This document shows positions 4,886-6,326 of a DNA stretch of 6,326 bases, piece by piece. This DNA is from Candidatus Methanolliviera sp. GoM_asphalt (GTDB lineage: Archaea; Halobacteriota; Methanoliparia; Methanoliparales; Methanoliparaceae). Position 1 is the stretch's first letter; the number at the start of each line of letters is the position of its first letter. The notes under the pieces were generated by a model that worked only from the letters and a program-made list of their open reading frames with translations, made no database searches and was not told where the DNA came from. Location of the stretch: the NCBI GenBank assembly GCA_902158745.1, contig CABGHH010000097.1, forward strand, positions 1 through 6,326, in the 5' to 3' direction. The position numbers and the translations under genes were made by a program.

Positions 4886-5143
4886 ATGACCGACGAGGAA
4901 AAGACCGCAAGGATGGAAGAGAGAATCGCAAAGATAGAAGGGATATTAGAACAGATAAATGAGAGGCTAAATCATTTTGGTGAGAGAATCGATCGGATGG
5001 ACGAGGAGAATAGAGCGGATCATCATCACATAGAGGATGATATGAAGGTTATAGAAGCTGATATGAAGACGAACTTCAGATGGACAGTCGGGATCATCCT
5101 AACGATGTGGGTCACGATAATAATCGCCGTTTTATTCGCGTAG
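4886..5143 (+). CDS. Coiled-coil protein with one C-terminal membrane helix (85 aa)
   Basis: Residues 1-62 form a continuous charged heptad pattern (MEERIAKIEGILEQINERLN, then HFGERIDRMDEENR), typical of a coiled coil, including an HHH at 46-48. Residues about 66-84 (WTVGIILTMWVTIIIAVLF) are one membrane-spanning helix at the extreme C-terminus. This is the layout of small tail-anchored proteins of phages and archaeal elements, some of them holin-accessory (XhlA-like), but similarity in layout does not prove function. The ATG has GAGGAGGT (4867-4874), about 11 bases upstream. The TAG stop (5141-5143) is followed in the same frame by a further open stretch (5144-5212) homologous to the end of the winged-helix protein. 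It lies in the same cassette as the flavodoxin, 29 bases after it, so they may be co-transcribed. Confidence 0.75.
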   Translation: MTDEEKTARMEERIAKIEGILEQINERLNHFGERIDRMDEENRADHHHIEDDMKVIEADMKTNFRWTVGIILTMWVTIIIAVLFA

Positions 5144-5212
5144 TTCTATCGACATGAGGTTCTTAGGATATATCGGATCGACAAATCGAAGATGCCGGGA
5201 GTAAGAGCATAA
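5144..5212 (+). pseudogene. Remnant of a winged-helix C-terminus with 45-bp repeat copy B
   Basis: Directly after the TAG stop of the coiled-coil gene and in its frame, the sequence reads FYRHEVLRIYRID then KSKMPGVRA and a stop. This aligns with FVRHKVRSIYRID, KSKMPRIRA at the end of the 3962-4379 gene. Similarity therefore extends beyond the 45-bp repeat (5168-5212) at protein level. The first 30 bases of the repeat are identical to copy A. It is most likely the leftover 3' end of a second copy of that gene, into which the preceding genes were inserted. Readthrough of TAG to fuse it to the membrane protein is a less likely alternative. It ends 13 bases before the next start codon. Confidence 0.7.
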
Positions 5213-5225
5213 GGGATGTATAGCC

Positions 5226-5654
5226 ATGAAAAAGGATCAACGGAAAGAGATGCCTGATGATTGGAAACTCACGGGTGAAGAGATCGAAGAAGAAGGGGAT
5301 AAATCTTCAAAAGAAGAGGAGGAGATAACAGATCTGACAGAAGAAGATTTACCGACGATAGTATTCGAGGGGGAGAAGATCGATATAAAAGACGTGATGA
5401 ACCAAAATATCGTCATCAGAGATATGATCACCCGACCTTCATCGTTCACCGAAGGGGACTATGCGGTCTTACAGATAGAGAAAGATGGCGAACCGTGCAC
5501 GATCACGACGGGTTCCGCCGTCTTGATGAGACAGATCAAGGAACGGGCGGATAAGTTGCCGTTTAGATGCCAGATCGTTGAACAGCAAAGTATGAAAGGT
5601 AAATATAGATATTATACGCTTGCCCACGCGGTTAAAGAGCCAAAGGACTTTTGA
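5226..5654 (+). CDS. Possible OB-fold/ssDNA-binding-like protein (142 aa)
   Basis: The N-terminal 45 residues are acidic and low in complexity, probably disordered. Residues about 58-134 form a compact domain with strand-rich patterns: NIVIRDMITRPSSFTEGDY, then AVLQIEKDGEPCTITTGS, a helix VLMRQIKERADKLPF, and RCQIVEQ...GKYRYYTLA. The combination of a (S)SFxxGDYAxxQ segment, a TTGS turn, a helix, and a final YYxLA strand resembles phage and plasmid ssDNA-binding-like proteins, but I make this link from memory of the pattern and cannot test it. Acidic tails in such proteins are usually C-terminal, not N-terminal as here. The ATG at 5226 lies 13 bases after repeat copy B, and the ribosome binding site (GGGA, 5213-5216) is weak. 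Its end overlaps copy C of the repeat in another frame. Confidence 0.65.
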   Translation: MKKDQRKEMPDDWKLTGEEIEEEGDKSSKEEEEITDLTEEDLPTIVFEGEKIDIKDVMNQNIVIRDMITRPSSFTEGDYAVLQIEKDGEPCTITTGSAVLMRQIKERADKLPFRCQIVEQQSMKGKYRYYTLAHAVKEPKDF

Positions 5655-5698
5655 TATACCGGATTTACGCGTCGAAGATGCCGGTCGTGAGATCGTGA
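5648..5698 (+). repeat. 45-bp repeat, copy C (diverged), overlapping the previous gene's end
   Basis: In the frame starting at 5648 the sequence reads LLIYRIYASKMPVVRS and a stop, matching IYRIDKSKMPRIRA. The core module is 5654-5698. It overlaps the stop codon of the gene at 5226 in a different frame. ACCGG (5658-5662) pairs with CCGGT (5681-5685), again with one extrahelical G (5680). It ends 27 bases before the metallopeptidase ATG. Confidence 0.65.
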
Positions 5699-5725
5699 AA
5701 GTATCAAGCGGAGAAAGTGATAAAA

Positions 5726-6212
5726 ATGTCGTGTAGAAATTTGAGAAAAGAGCTATCCTGTTATTATTGGGAACCAACAGAAGAAAAAATGAAGGAGATT
5801 GCCGAGCACTATGAATGGAAGGTAAAAACGATGCCTTTGATAGGGATGCAATTCATGTTTTTCCGTTTCGGAATAGCAGGAATGTGCGACCCAAGAAAGA
5901 GGATCTTATGGGTAAATGATGAACGTCATCAAGTATTTTGGCATGAATTGGGGCATGCTTTAATAATTGACTCGAGAAAGAGATATGGAATTCTTTCCTT
6001 AATACCTACATTTATGGTAATAAACGAGGTAAGCGCTTCTCTCCTGGGAATTCTTCTCTCCCGCCGTTGGTATTCTGTAAAAAGTGGCGGAGAATCCTCA
6101 ATTAAAAACCGTATGGTTGTCCGGTGAAATCCTGTTACCATTTTTCGCCCCTTTTGCCATTTGTGGGAACCCATCCTCTTGTAACGGGACACCAAAGAAC
6201 GATCGCCGTTGA
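5726..6212 (+). pseudogene. HEXXH zinc metallopeptidase, C-terminus hidden by a frameshift
   Basis: The zincin motif H73-E74-L75-G76-H77 (VFWHELGHALI) provides two zinc ligands and the catalytic Glu. E101 in INEVSAS, 24 residues later, is a candidate third ligand. A strand ILWVND precedes the motif, as in ImmA/IrrE-like and other gluzincin peptidases, but the family is not certain. Hydrophobic stretches (about 88-111) suggest a buried or membrane-near helix. The apparent frame ends at 6127 in a weak tail. Dropping one A from the A5 run at 6079-6083 continues it as VKVAENPQLKTVWLSGEILL, then PFFAPFAICG, to a TGA at 6210-6212, giving 161 residues. The ATG at 5726 is preferred over a GTG at 5717, because GTGAT (5717-5721) and GGAG (5710-5713) serve as binding site. 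It follows repeat copy C. Confidence 0.7.
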
Positions 6213-6295
6213 GAGAAGATGAGAGATCGATGAACGCGGAAGAAATGCCCTGAAAGATGGATGAACATTGGAACATCTAAACGAGATGGAATAAA

Positions 6296-6326
6296 ATGTT
6301 TGAAGACAGAGTGAAAAAGGAAGAGA
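6296..6326 (+). CDS. Possible start of a further gene (partial)
   Basis: An ATG at 6296 opens a frame (MFEDRVKKEE) that is still open at the window edge. A GAGATGG (6284-6290) upstream is a mediocre ribosome binding site. Only ten residues are visible, charged and probably helical, so nothing can be said of function. The stretch 6213-6295 shows no other gene. Confidence 0.3.
   Translation, partial: MFEDRVKKEE

Noticed and set aside
6231..6249. Possible copy of the module after the metallopeptidase
   Set aside because: Only ACGCG and ATGCC align with copy C; 11 of 16 bases is too weak to call.
5929..6276. Minus-strand open frame opposite the metallopeptidase
   Set aside because: Antisense shadow; the plus strand has the HEXXH motif and homologous-looking continuation.

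Overview
The window looks like an accessory, mobile-element-type region from an archaeon. The archaeal signs are BRE/TATA-type promoters with very short leaders (for example GAAAG followed by TTTTTAA before the integrase), strong GAGGTGA/GGAG-type ribosome binding sites, ribbon-helix-helix (RHH) regulators, a XerA-like tyrosine recombinase and heavy use of AGA/AGG and ATA codons. A methanogen- or ANME-related euryarchaeal plasmid, virus or integrated element would fit, but nothing in the sequence fixes the taxon.

Layout. Positions 1-862 hold no convincing gene. They carry an AT-rich repeated hairpin (99-141), several GC-rich hairpins (369-540) and five copies of a palindrome GGTAA-N4-TTACC (640-847) that run into the promoter of the gene at 863. 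That gene (863-1312, basic protein, unknown) converges stop-to-stop on a small zinc-finger gene (1313-1507, minus strand), whose promoter holds a sixth, degenerate copy of the palindrome. Next come a cysteine-rich unknown protein (1581-1874), an RHH-type protein (2002-2352), an overlapping 37-residue ORF (2330-2443), and a compact tyrosine recombinase consisting only of the catalytic domain (2592-3143). A decayed helix-turn-helix gene on the minus strand (3181-3451) and a gene-poor stretch (3452-3883) follow.

From 3884 on, everything reads on the plus strand: a promoter with a double operator, an RHH + winged-helix regulator split by a frameshift (3962-4379), a flavodoxin split by a frameshift (4408-4856), a coiled-coil protein with one C-terminal membrane helix (4886-5143), a possible OB-fold/ssDNA-binding-like protein (5226-5654), a HEXXH metallopeptidase whose C-terminus is hidden by a frameshift (5726-6212), and perhaps the start of another gene at 6296.

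The most unusual feature is a 45-bp module encoding the last residues of the RHH-winged-helix protein (IYRIDKSKMP...). It recurs at 4335, 5168 and 5654. Each copy ends 13-28 bp before the start of a gene, so this stretch looks like an array of gene cassettes punctuated by the same 3' end. Each copy can fold into a small hairpin with an extrahelical G. Whether the nearby recombinase has anything to do with this is speculation. Four reading-frame lesions fall within about 3 kb, two of them at A5 runs, so either real gene decay or indel errors in the assembly must be considered.
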